NCBI RefSeq assembly: GCF_028502605.1
Contig: NC_079232.1
Span: forward strand, 1,984,001-2,048,000
Source of the DNA: Trichoderma breve
Taxonomy: Eukaryota; Ascomycota; Sordariomycetes; Hypocreales; Hypocreaceae
Direction of reading: 5' to 3'
DNA: 64,000 nt
The translations under genes and the position numbers were made by a program. Numbering within the stretch: the stretch's first letter is position 1; each line of letters begins with the position of its first letter. Under the pieces are notes generated by a model. It was given only the letters and a program-made list of their open reading frames with translations, searched no databases and had not been told where the DNA came from. This document shows positions 12,882 to 22,628 of this stretch, piece after piece.

Positions 12882-13241
12882 CGAATGCACCGACACCACT
12901 TCCTTGGCTCCAAACATCTCTCTCTCTTTTCCTCTCTTCTCTCTAACAAATCCTCTCTTTTCCAAAGTTTGCTTCTCTACCTTCGAGACGCAACTCCACT
13001 GATTCACTTCTCTTACTCACCCACTCACTCTTGCAGTTAAGCTTTTTTCCCATCTTGTGTGATCGAATCCGGCCAAACACCAACGGCCCCATACAACGTT
13101 TGGTTTCACTCCCGCCTATCTATCCAAGCCTCCCATCATTGTGATGAACGAATCTGGATACTAGCCGCATCCGTCAACAGATAATCAAAATCAACCCGCC
13201 ACTCCCGAATCCGAGACTGTTGCCACCACGATCACCATTCA

Positions 13242-15026
13242 ATGGCTTTTTGGACGGCGCAGTTCCGGGTCGAGCCCACCGTCGATAGGGAAGCCAGCAT
13301 GTATTGGCAGGGGACAGACGGGCTGCCGTCTGATGCATCGAGCGATTTGTTCGGGCAGTTTGTAGACTTTGACGGAGATAGTGTTGCCAGGACTCCCGTC
13401 GACGATGGCCGTGGCGGGAGCTCGACGATAGGGACCGTACCACCGGATTCGTTCTTCATGAATCAGGCGGCAACAGGCACTGCCTCTTCAGTCGTGTCCT
13501 CGGCGGACGAATTCGACTTCTTTTCCACCACCTCTCACCTTGGGCCGACTACGTCTGCGGCGAGCCATGGCCTGGACTCCCAGGAGCTTGCTTTCGGAGT
13601 AGCTGCCGATCCGGCTACCGGCGGAACTCGTCCGATCAACCATCTCAGTCGCAAGTCCATGTCAGAGACTGAGCTGCAACGCCTTGAAAACATCTCCCTC
13701 TACTCCCCACAAAAGAACACTTCTTCTGTCTCGCACCCGCCGTCTCCCACGCCGCCCAACACATCCATCAAGAGACCAAAGAAGCTGGTTGAGGCCTTGT
13801 CCTCTACCATCCGCAAGGCAACCAACCTTGGGAGAAGGAGCAGAAAGCAGCAGCCGCAACAGCAACAACAACAGCCTCATCCTCCGATAGAGAGGTCAGC
13901 CTCTCCTACACTAGATCATCCTCCCATGGCCATCAAGTCTAGAGCCGCACGGATGCATAGCATAGCGCAGAGCAGCGTGAGCAGCGTCTCTCACGAGAGC
14001 CCCTCGCCCACGTCCTATGACCATGGCGCCTCGGGTTTCATACACGGCTTCTGCGATGATCCTTTTGCTGAAGCGCCGAGGTCATATCAGTCTCCGAGCA
14101 TGCAATACTACAACCATGGCGGCATGGATCCTACACCCATGCACTCCTCCAACCGCCGCATCAAGAGCGAGCAGCATCTGTATCAGGCAGCTTCAAACAT
14201 GATAGGGTCCACTGCCACCATCGATACCGCTTCTCAAGCCTCACAACATGGCTGGCAGCAGCAAATGATGGCGGCCTCGGGACCGGAGCCATGGGGCAGC
14301 ACCGACTACGCAGCGAGTCAAGATTCCGCCTGGTGGGATCTCAACATCAACGCCAGCATGAACCAGGCGATGCACTCGCAGCACGGGGAGCTGCCGTACG
14401 AATACGCGCCTATACCAGATACGGGGGGTGCTGGCCTCATGATACACATGCCCCAGCCTCGAGGCCCGCAGCCTGCTGTCGTCAACGACATTGGGCTCAC
14501 TTCGCAGACATATCTGCCGCCGCCGCCGCCCATCCCGACCGACCGCTGCAGCCGCCCTCCACGAGCCCCGTCCTCTGGAGCCCGGCATCGCAACCTGTCG
14601 TCGTCGCCCATGCGCAAGACCCGCGGGCCCTCGGCCTCGCCCACGCCGGCGCATGCCCAGATGCGCAACCAGTCCCGGCACAGCTCGACAGGGTCCATCT
14701 CCTCCGTCCGCAGCGCCTCCGGCCGAGGCCCCGGGTCTGCGCCAAACACGCCGGGGGGCGTCCGCAAGCGCAGGTCGCGAGACGCCGGCGCGGGAGGCGG
14801 CGGCATCAGCCTCGGCGGCGACGGCATCGGCTTTGTCAACTTCACGCCCAACGACGGCAGTATCCTGATGACGGGCGTGGCGCCGAGCGGAAGCTCCAAG
14901 ACGAAAGCCCGGAGAGAGAAGGAGGCCCAGGAGAAGAGACGAAGACTGAGCGAGGCGGCGATGAAGGCCGTGGCTGCGGCGGGAGGCGACGTGGATAAGT
15001 TGATACAAGAGGGCTTTGTGTTTTAA
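13242..15026 (+). CDS. wetA: WetA conidial maturation regulator
   Basis: Single-exon gene of 594 aa. The C-terminus (about residues 520-594) carries the conserved WetA block: a Gly-rich segment, then FVNFTPNDGSILMTGVAPSG, then a basic helix (KARREKEAQEKRRRLSEAA) ending in a DVDKLIQEGFVF tail. The N-terminus holds the short conserved start with YWQG and DLFGQFVDFDG. The middle is long, disordered, and rich in Ser, Pro and Gln, with a basic patch IKRPKKLVEALSSTIRKAT near residue 180. In aspergilli and other ascomycetes WetA acts after BrlA and AbaA in asexual spore formation and controls spore wall maturation and dormancy genes; it is thought to bind DNA. The 3.3 kb non-coding region upstream fits a developmentally controlled gene. 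The start at 13242 is the first ATG of the frame and gives the conserved N-terminus. Confidence 0.88.
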   Translation: MAFWTAQFRVEPTVDREASMYWQGTDGLPSDASSDLFGQFVDFDGDSVARTPVDDGRGGSSTIGTVPPDSFFMNQAATGTASSVVSSADEFDFFSTTSHLGPTTSAASHGLDSQELAFGVAADPATGGTRPINHLSRKSMSETELQRLENISLYSPQKNTSSVSHPPSPTPPNTSIKRPKKLVEALSSTIRKATNLGRRSRKQQPQQQQQQPHPPIERSASPTLDHPPMAIKSRAARMHSIAQSSVSSVSHESPSPTSYDHGASGFIHGFCDDPFAEAPRSYQSPSMQYYNHGGMDPTPMHSSNRRIKSEQHLYQAASNMIGSTATIDTASQASQHGWQQQMMAASGPEPWGSTDYAASQDSAWWDLNINASMNQAMHSQHGELPYEYAPIPDTGGAGLMIHMPQPRGPQPAVVNDIGLTSQTYLPPPPPIPTDRCSRPPRAPSSGARHRNLSSSPMRKTRGPSASPTPAHAQMRNQSRHSSTGSISSVRSASGRGPGSAPNTPGGVRKRRSRDAGAGGGGISLGGDGIGFVNFTPNDGSILMTGVAPSGSSKTKARREKEAQEKRRRLSEAAMKAVAAAGGDVDKLIQEGFVF

Positions 15027-16505
15027 TACATGTACCATATTCCCTCGTCTTTTTTTCTTTTCTTTTCCGTTTTGCTTTACTGCTTTCTTCATATGTTTGC
15101 TTTATCTTTTATCCGTTTATTCTTTTGCCTGATTTCGAACGTTTTTGTGTTACCATTATGGGCTGTTCAATCGCTCTGGTTTGGTTCTTAAAGAAGGGGA
15201 TCTCTTGGGATGAGATGTCAAGCCACCGCAAGCATCCATTTCATAAACAACACACGATACCACTCCTCTCTCAAACACTCTTTTTCTACACCATCATTTC
15301 CCTTTTCTCACTTCATTTCATTCTATTTCATTTTATTACTCCTCCTAATATTTTTAATTGAAGTGCTGCCTATAAAGTGTAGACAACACATTCTTTTCCT
15401 GGGGCCTCTTGCTGCTCACAACAAATTATACCTTTCCTTTGTTTTCTGTCTCCACACCCTCTTTTTCTTCTCTATTTGTTTGAAAATCCTTTGTTATTAG
15501 CGATAGCTGAAATAAACAAGGCCGGAAAAAAGCGACATTTTTTTTTCTTTGTTGAAGTCTCCCCCCCTCTTTTGCTTGAGACTCTGACCAACACCCGATC
15601 GACTGCGTGAGATTCATATCGGAACAGGATGCAAACGGAAGTCCCCCTGTTTCTTTGTCTTACTGGTATACTAGGTAGTAGGTAGTAGATGCCCAGTTCT
15701 TGAATATCTGCTACTGTCTATCACTACCCAAGTACTATCTGCTATTATCGGTACTATGTTCTAGTGTCTGCTGCTATGGCTAGATTCCTGTGGTTTCTAG
15801 TATATACTTAGTATGTGGCTGATTGCAGATATGGGCTGCTGGTTAGGTAGCTTTCCCTTGTTCTTGATATGGTTCGGAAGACTCGTTCCTTGTGCTGTAG
15901 AATAATGTTATAACAATAAACGTCAAATTCAATGTGCACAATTATTTTGCGAATTAGCATATGTCATTTATAAGAAATAGTGATAAAAGAGGAACGGCTT
16001 ATGTGTTCCCTAATTTTTTTTTTAATCTTCGTTATTTTTTTATCGGCAGCTGTTTCCAGCTCAGCTTGTCTTGTTCGGGTCTTGCACCAAGTGTGGCTAA
16101 AAAGGTCCATATCATCAGGCATTGTCCTAATTTCCAAGCCTAAGTTTTACGACCTCAATAACATGCTGCAGCATAATACACAATCCATGGGCTTCTGACG
16201 ACGTTGTAAATATCCCCCTAATGCTTGATTATAAAACATGCTTGTCAATTTCGAGCAGCAAGTGAATTCTCTTAGTTCCGCTTATTTTAATATACTTGTA
16301 TAGGGTAATACATCGTAGAACTAAATATAAAACAGCGAGAATTACACAAAGAAAAAGGGGAAATTCCACCAAAAGCGCTAAGAAGATGTGAGACAGTACA
16401 TGGAATAATGAGAGGCAAAAGAAATAAAAACAAATAATGAGCGAAAAAGAATTATTTGCCTGATTGTTCCACTCACTCGATACAATCGAAGCAAAAAATG
16501 AAATC
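15027..16505. other. wetA 3' region and AT-rich spacer
   Basis: No gene is supported. The first part is T-rich and probably the wetA 3' UTR. Around 15665-15830 the DNA is a low-complexity series of CTACT, GTAGT and TACTAT words. From about 15900 the sequence turns clearly AT-rich up to the tRNA gene, which may mark the edge of an accessory segment. Confidence 0.5.
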
Positions 16506-16586
16506 CGACGGAGACAGGATTCGAACCTGCGAGGCCGAAGCCATATGATTTCTAGTCATACCCATTAACCACTCTGGCACTCCGCC
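16506..16586 (-). tRNA. tRNA-Ser (anticodon AGA)
   Basis: Read on the minus strand the 81 bases fold as a class II tRNA. The acceptor stem is GGCGGAG with CTCCGTC (one G-U pair). The anticodon stem TATGA/TCATA closes loop CTAGAAA with AGA at positions 34-36. There is a long variable arm (GGCTTCGGCC), which is typical of serine tRNA, and a T arm with GGTTCGAATCC. The discriminator base is G, as usual for serine. There is no intron. The gene decodes UCU (and UCC through inosine). It stands alone in AT-rich DNA. Confidence 0.95.
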
Positions 16587-17012
16587 TGTGATGATTCATG
16601 ACACTACTTGCGCTAACCCACAATATGAGCGTGGACCCCACAGAGCCACGCCGAGGAATGGGTTTTGCACCGCGCATGGTTTCGAGCATTTATTAGAAGG
16701 AGGAAGCATTTGATCATGTCAAATATGATCCCACTGAATACGACTGAGACAAAATAGACTCATTATGTCTTCAAGTTCTTATTTCTGTTAATAATGGACA
16801 TGCTAGCTAGGCACTGTAGAGATGTCTAGGAGCCAGGCGCTGCGTGAAGGCTCTTAGTGACTACAACGCATCTACCATGACCGTGCGTTGTGTCTCCCAG
16901 TGACTCAACTGCACGTTCCCTTGCTATCATGATTTAACTTCTGTCTTGAGGGGTCAAGACACGCCATTAAGCACTTTTACTGATTCCATTCAACCTGCTC
17001 TCATCGACAACA
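16587..17012. other. Spacer between tRNA and kinase-like gene
   Basis: About 425 bases without a coding region. It should contain the promoter and leader of the downstream kinase-like gene. No repeat or clear regulatory site is seen. Confidence 0.5.
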
Positions 17013-17783
17013 ATGGAGATTTGCGAGACCGGCGAGGCGTTCGTTGAGAAAGATGATGACCTCGTTTTCGACCACACCAAGATCATCCTGAAAGGAGCCG
17101 ATGACGAATTTTTCTATGCCAAAACGAATTCCCGCGAGCACCAAATTCCTCAGATAGACGTCAATAGTTTAGATATCTCTAGGATTCCCGCGGACCATAT
17201 CTGGCCTTTGGCTGATTCCACGTTCACTCGCGCTCCCGATCCGCTACCTTCAACCTCCTATCTGAAGCGGCCCAGCCTTCTGTATTACGAAGATACACAC
17301 GACACTTCCGAGTACAGCCATCAAATTTTGACTGAGATCGAGGCGTGCGAGATCCTGCGAAGAAACCCACACCCCAATATTGCTCAGTATCTAGGCTGTC
17401 TTGTGAAAGATGGCCGAGTAAGAGGACTCTGCTTCACGAGATACTCCATAACCCTTGCACAATTGCTTCGAGACGGGACAGATTTCAACAAAAGTCATTG
17501 CTTGCTCGGGATCAAAGCAGGAGTACGCCATTTGCACGACTTGGGACTTGTACACAACGATTTGAACCCATCAAATATCATGATGCATGGAGATGATGCT
17601 GTCATTATAGACTTTGACTCGTGTAAGCGTGAAGGAGAGGAATTAGGTTTGAAGAGATGGACAGTTGGATGGGCGCTGGACAATCAGGACTATGCGAGGC
17701 GAGAGAATGATGTCTATAGCTTCTCGAAGATAGAAGAGGCTCTACTTGAGGACGCTTCATCACCGGCTCAAACTCCAACATAG
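17013..17783 (+). CDS. Short kinase-fold protein with HND catalytic loop
   Basis: Single-exon gene of 256 aa. The C-terminal half is a protein-kinase-like domain. An alpha-C-like helix carries Glu in EIEACEILRR, followed by HPNIAQYLGC and a hinge near RYSITLAQLL. The catalytic loop reads VHNDLNPSNIM (HRD replaced by HND, Asp and Asn kept). The metal-binding motif is DFDSC in place of DFG, and WTVGWALD resembles the activation-segment end. The N-lobe is atypical: no glycine-rich loop is seen, and the likely beta-3 lysine sits in YLKRPSLLYYE. Such short kinases are abundant in filamentous ascomycetes. Catalysis is possible because the key Asp residues remain, but the domain is shorter than usual after DFD. 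Its neighbours, an isolated tRNA and a HET gene, suggest accessory content. Confidence 0.72.
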   Translation: MEICETGEAFVEKDDDLVFDHTKIILKGADDEFFYAKTNSREHQIPQIDVNSLDISRIPADHIWPLADSTFTRAPDPLPSTSYLKRPSLLYYEDTHDTSEYSHQILTEIEACEILRRNPHPNIAQYLGCLVKDGRVRGLCFTRYSITLAQLLRDGTDFNKSHCLLGIKAGVRHLHDLGLVHNDLNPSNIMMHGDDAVIIDFDSCKREGEELGLKRWTVGWALDNQDYARRENDVYSFSKIEEALLEDASSPAQTPT

Positions 17784-18249
17784 ATCTCATGCGAATTATA
17801 TTGTAATAGCGTCAGCTTCAGACCCTATAATACATAGTAAATCGCTACTATTGTGTCTGGTCCCGCCAAGGTATGATACTCATGACCAACAAGGAAAGAG
17901 ATCCTCCACCCCTTTATTCAATTCAAGGATATCCATCCAATTATTCGCATGTTAACCAACGAAGTACTTCTTCATTTTTGTGAGTACTATTTCGTTATTT
18001 CAACGATGCAGATGCTCAGCCTCTCTGGATCCTAGTCTATTTTACCGTGTATGGTTAAGTCCATAGACCCCTGCTCAGATCCTTTCAGATCCTTTCAGAT
18101 CCTCCACCGTGATCGATCCCAATCTGCCTTGTTTAAATATAGCATTTATCAGAATCTAGCATCTATATGAGCATCACTTACTCGTACATGGAAAAAGTGA
18201 ACTCTAGAGACACCAATTCCTTTCTGAACCTCCTCCATTTGCCCTAGCC
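17784..18249. other. Spacer with a short direct repeat
   Basis: About 465 bases between the kinase-like and HET genes, with no coding region. It contains three head-to-tail copies of TCAGATCCTT at 18075-18104 and one ACTCGTAC motif at 18180-18187, about 63 bases before the HET start codon. Confidence 0.55.
18075..18104. repeat. Three tandem copies of a 10-bp unit
   Basis: TCAGATCCTT is repeated three times without change, about 145 bases upstream of the HET-domain gene. It could be a simple slippage repeat or a repeated factor site. Confidence 0.75.
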
Positions 18250-19905
18250 ATGCGCCTCATCAACACCGAAACCCTCACCCTCGTCGAGTTCCTCGAAACC
18301 GACGTCCCCAAATACGCCATCCTCTCACACACCTGGGAAGACCAAGAAGTCACCTTCCAAGACTTCCCCCACGACGCCATCCGCTCCCGCAAACGCGGCT
18401 TCACCAAGCTCCAGAAGCTCTGCGAGCTCGCCAGACAGGACGGTCTGCAGTACGCCTGGGCCGACACCTGCTGCATCGACAAGACCAGCAGCTCCGAGCT
18501 GACAGAGGCCATCAACTCCATGTTCCGGTTCTACCTCCACGCGGACGTGTGCTATGCCTGGCTCATGGACCTCCCGCCGGATAATCGCGATATTCACTAC
18601 CAGCTGCCCAAGTGTCGGTGGTTCACACGAGGGTGGACGCTGCAAGAGCTCATCGCCCCGCGGGTCCTCAAGTTTTATGACCAGACGTGGGCGTTTCGCG
18701 GGACGAAGAGTACTCTTAGACAGCTCATTACGCAGATTACGAATATTAGTACTGCTGTTCTCAAGGATCCTGCAAGACTCAGCCAACTCCCTGTCGCACA
18801 GAAGATGGCGTGGGCGGCAAGTCGACAGACTACGCGCATTGAGGACATGGCGTATAGCTTGCTGGGCATCTTCGACGTCAACATGCCAATGATCTACGGT
18901 GAAGGGCCACGGGCATTCTTGCGCCTACAGGAAGAAATTGCAAAGGAGAAGAACGACCCTAGCCTATTTGCGTGGAGAACATCGCTATCATCACCATCGT
19001 CGTCAGGAGGAGACCAGAAGCAAACACATCACGGTATGTTCGCCTCTACGCCCGCAGACTTTGTCAACTCAGGATCCATCCACCTCATCAACGACCCCAT
19101 GTTCAGCACCGAATTCCTCATCACAAACAAAGGCCTCCGCATCGACTCTGACCTTTTCCCCGTCAGCGACCGCATCTTCTTCATGGACATGAACTGCGTC
19201 GACTTTGCTCCCTACGGAACCTCCTCAGCAACCTCCACCAACCACGTATCATCAAGCCGCCGCCACATCGGCATCCTCATCAAGTCCCACGGCGGCGGCG
19301 TCTATAGCCGCGTCGAAGCAGACCGCTTCGCCACACCCCCCGGCGGAAACCCCCTCCACAGCATCCGCGTCTTCCTCCCCAAGCACGTCAGCCCCAGCCG
19401 CTCGCTCTACCTCGAGACCCTCTTCAGCTACTCCTTCATCTTCCGGAGGGGCGTCAAACCACCTACTCAAGCCTTTCTCTTCACGCCGCTCTCTTACATC
19501 CCCGAGACGGAGTGGGATACCCGCCAGCACATGTTTCAGACTCGCGGGAGAGAGGACTTTGCTGCTTACACGCATTTCAGACCGGATCCTAGTTTCACAA
19601 ATTGCAGTGATTTCATATTAGCTTTTGGGGGTGTGAAAGAGGAAGGAAAGCCGTGGATCGGGGTTGCGCTCCCCGACGATTTGAACATAGCACCTCATCT
19701 AGGGGATGCTAATAAAGTAGGTAGTGCCGTGCGAAAAAAGAGACACACGACCGTCAAAGTTCGGTATGACGAAAACTTGCGGAGAACGTATTATGTGCAT
19801 GCTTCATTGAGGACAGCTAGAGTGGGTGTGGATATTGTGCACTTCATCGATCTGAGCTGCACTACCGAGAGAGTTCCGAGAGCCAGAGGGAATTCGAGTG
19901 TGTAG
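18250..19905 (+). CDS. HET-domain (heterokaryon incompatibility) protein
   Basis: Single-exon gene of 551 aa. The start MRLINTETLTLVEFLE and the following YAILSHTWEDQEVTFQDF are the classic opening of HET proteins. The other two family blocks follow: YAWADTCCIDKTSSSELTEAIN with CYAWLMDLP, then CRWFTRGWTLQELIAP. Next come the segment KMAWAASRQTTRIEDMAYSLLGIFDVNMPMIYGEG and LRLQEEI, usual for HET-E/HET-D-type N-terminal modules. The rest has no NACHT or WD repeats, so this is a stand-alone HET protein. HET domains trigger cell death when incompatible fungal cells fuse; the partner here is unknown. Coding DNA switches between C-rich and G/T-rich stretches along its length. Confidence 0.9.
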   Translation: MRLINTETLTLVEFLETDVPKYAILSHTWEDQEVTFQDFPHDAIRSRKRGFTKLQKLCELARQDGLQYAWADTCCIDKTSSSELTEAINSMFRFYLHADVCYAWLMDLPPDNRDIHYQLPKCRWFTRGWTLQELIAPRVLKFYDQTWAFRGTKSTLRQLITQITNISTAVLKDPARLSQLPVAQKMAWAASRQTTRIEDMAYSLLGIFDVNMPMIYGEGPRAFLRLQEEIAKEKNDPSLFAWRTSLSSPSSSGGDQKQTHHGMFASTPADFVNSGSIHLINDPMFSTEFLITNKGLRIDSDLFPVSDRIFFMDMNCVDFAPYGTSSATSTNHVSSSRRHIGILIKSHGGGVYSRVEADRFATPPGGNPLHSIRVFLPKHVSPSRSLYLETLFSYSFIFRRGVKPPTQAFLFTPLSYIPETEWDTRQHMFQTRGREDFAAYTHFRPDPSFTNCSDFILAFGGVKEEGKPWIGVALPDDLNIAPHLGDANKVGSAVRKKRHTTVKVRYDENLRRTYYVHASLRTARVGVDIVHFIDLSCTTERVPRARGNSSV

Positions 19906-20147
19906 CGAATAAAGTCTTCATAGTCATTGAATAACAGAAATAGGGGCAAGGTTGTAAGCATCAAACATCAATTGCCCCAGATTACACCCATTTCATAACG
20001 AATTGGAAATATCCGGCCAAACATTCAACATCTGTCTAAGCCCCAAAGAACTAAATCACAGGGGGCTGTCATTTATCACCGACCCAAAACTCCAAAACTC
20101 CATGCTCATTTCATGCCCAGATGCCGCTTTTGCTCTTGTCATTAGAG

Positions 20148-21793
20148 TCATGCCACTTTCTGCCTCTTTGCGTCCAGCCCATCCTCGCCGTTACCGTTGC
20201 CTGCATTTGTTGGAATGTCAGCCAATGGCGACCTCGTCCCATTAGCCGCATTGGCTTCGCTCGGTAGCGTTCGTTTCATTGTTGGAGGCTTGTATTGGCC
20301 CCGGTTTGCAAGGGGACTGCCCAGACCACCACCCGGAGCTCCTATTCTACGAGCTTGGTCTAGAGATGGATTCATCGGATTGCTCCTGGCTTGAGAGCTG
20401 CCGATTGACTGCCGTAGTGATGTGAAGCCGCCGGTGTTGCCACTTGGTGTAGACGTTGCTTGGCTGTTAGCCGGAGGGACATGCTGGCCGTTCCTCGCAA
20501 CGGGCTTAGATGACGTGTGATCGATTCCTGGAGTCTTTCGTATCGAAGGGCTTTCGGCCTTGGGGTTGAAGAGCTGCTTCTGCTGGCTTGGATTGCCGGC
20601 CTGGTTTGTATCAGGCATGGTAGATCTTGCCGAGAAGAATGCCACGGGCTCTCCCGGAGGAGGGGCCTGAGGAGGAGGAGCCATCGTTTGGTTGACAGAG
20701 TCCTTGCCTTGAGGGGCATTCTGCGGTCGAGGTGGTTGTCCTTGTCGAGGAGTATACGGCTGCGGCTGCGGTTGCGGCGGTCGATTCAAGTTATTTCCCG
20801 GCATAGGCTTTGCTGGCTGACCCGGCCTTGACTCGTTAGCAGCAGGCTTGTCGTTGGGTGGGTTGGCCGCGCTGGGAAGCATAATTTCATCGGGATGGCC
20901 ATCTCCGGGCACGCAGAAATCAGCTTCGTCAAGTTCTATAGATATTCAGCCTCAATCTCTTCAAAGCCATCTGAGGACAGCATACCCCCCAAGAAGTCAT
21001 CAAATGAGTCCATTGGTTCTATCTTGAACCCTCCCGCTGCGGACGTGGGAGCAGCCGCAGCAGCAGTGACGGCGGCATTGGCTGTGGTATTGCTACCAGC
21101 ATTGTTCACGTTGCCAGCCATGGTCACATCCTTGCTCATATCTTTCTTCGCAAAATCTGAGTGTCGGTGAAGATTATCCGGATCAAACTTCTTGTTGGTC
21201 TGGGCCTTAATCTTGGTAACCTGCTTGACGTAGTCCTGGTCGTAGATGCAGTTGCCCAGAATGTTGCCAAAGTTCCTCAGGGTTCGTTTCAGAGCATCTG
21301 TGGTCCCCTCCTTTTTCGCCTTTTCAAAGGCCATCGCCTTCCCTTTGGCGTTCTCTATTGAGCCGTAGCCGACATCCTCGTGGTAGGTCCCATCTCGAAG
21401 AGTGACCCGAACGATGACAGACAGCCCGATGCTGACGCGCTGCGACGTTGGATTCTCGTCGGCAAAATCGACTTGGATGTTTTGGATCGAGGACGACCAC
21501 CCGTTGAAGCCGAAAACCTCGTTGGCGAGGCCAATGACCTTTTCGGCAGTGAGATAATGCACCCGTGAACCGCCGGGACCGGCGCGCGAAGAGATGTACT
21601 CGGGGCCGAGCTGCTTGTCAAGCCTCGAGGCGATTGTGGCGATTTCCTTGGCTGACCATCCAGCTATGCGCGGCTTGGCCTCCTCGAAAGGGTTGGGCCA
21701 CTCCTGGTGTTGATCGCCCGGGCTGAGAGCTATTGTTAATCACAACCGAGTCGCACCTTGTTAGTTTGGCTGAGGGAGGGCGTACGCAGGCAT
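20148..21793 (-). CDS. rad52: DNA repair and recombination protein Rad52
   Basis: Spliced model on the minus strand: exons 21786-21793, 20986-21722 and 20148-20935, giving 510 aa. Exon 1 is only 8 nt (M-P-A, completed after the intron) and leads directly into GDQHQEWPNPFEEAKPR. The N-terminal Rad52 domain contains GWSAKEIATIASRLDKQLGPEYIS in two parts, then LTAEKVIGLANEVFGFNGWS, GYGSIENAKGKAMAFEKAKKE and TDALKRTLRNFGN. The second intron joins DDFLG to ELDEADFCVPGDGHPDE, a conserved junction. The C-terminal third is disordered, rich in Pro, Gln and Asn, and ends in a basic KRQKVA. Rad52 anneals single strands and loads Rad51 on RPA-coated DNA in homologous recombination. All three exons fit in phase without a stop. 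Confidence 0.93.
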
Positions 21794-22628
21794 TGATGGC
21801 AACCGGAATCACCCTATCATCTATAGCAGAGAAGGTAAGGGTGCACTGAGTTCAAATAGACAGCAGTCGAATCTGTGCAAGCAAAGGCGTTGGTTGGATG
21901 CCCTGAATGTTATGCTAGGCTTCCATTCACGATGAGTCGCGTTCATGACATACTAACAGGCGCGTCTGTTTAATTGACAAACAGGTGAGCACGTGACGTG
22001 TCTGCGGCTAGAGGCACTAGGTACGTACCCCGGGATTTTGCAACCTCCAGATTGTCTCAGCTCCACGCCCTGCTCATCTTGTCCGGCTGACCTCCCACTA
22101 GCACGCATTCGTCAAGTATTACCGGAGGAGTTGCTGATGAAGACATCCATTGCGTCGTCAGCTTCGCGGTACACGCAATTTTACATTTGAGAGGATTCTT
22201 CCATATAGCTAAGTAGCATCAAGTCATCAGCTTCCATTCAGCGGAGTCTTACAAGAGTCGTAAGCTCTTTGACTCTGCTGGAAAAGCAGTGATTCTACAT
22301 GTTGGGAGACAAAGTTTGATCCACGCCTGTTTTCAGCATTAGAGGTACCAGTCTATGGATTGTTTAAGTTATTTACAAATGATAATGTCCCCGTACCAGT
22401 ACAAATACCGCAAAATATGCCACACGTAGAGTCCCTGCTGCCCACTTGAGTGATAGGGAAGGATATCAAAAATGACAAAGGAAAAGAACGCCAGCCAGCC
22501 AACCAACCAACCAGTTGTGTGCGTAAGGAAAAGAAAAAGAGTGCCGAAGTCTATAATAGCCCGTTGATGCAAAAGATGATGTCGTGAAAAAATGAAATGA
22601 AATGTGTCGTAAGGTGCTTTGGCAGCCT
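21794..22628. other. Spacer between RAD52 and STS1
   Basis: About 835 bases with no coding region. It should hold the RAD52 promoter on the right side of that gene and the 3' UTR of STS1. A short (CCAA)n run is seen near 22498-22511. Confidence 0.5.

Larger units (their letters stand above)
9923..13241. other. Long region upstream of wetA
   Basis: About 3.3 kb without a supportable gene. It probably holds the 3' UTR of the upstream gene and a long promoter or leader of wetA. Visible items are a G13 run at 10305-10317, a (CCTA)4 run at about 10737-10753, long C/T tracts near 10780-10860 and 12915-12960, and a perfect 14-bp palindrome TACGAGTACTCGTA at 12611-12624. Three sequences matching the AbaA element CATTCY lie at 12693-12698 (reverse), 12717-12722 and 12876-12881 (reverse). 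Confidence 0.5.

Noticed and set aside
14241..15092. 283-aa minus-strand ORF opposite wetA
   Set aside because: Arg/Gly/Ala-rich shadow of GC-rich wetA coding DNA; no domain.
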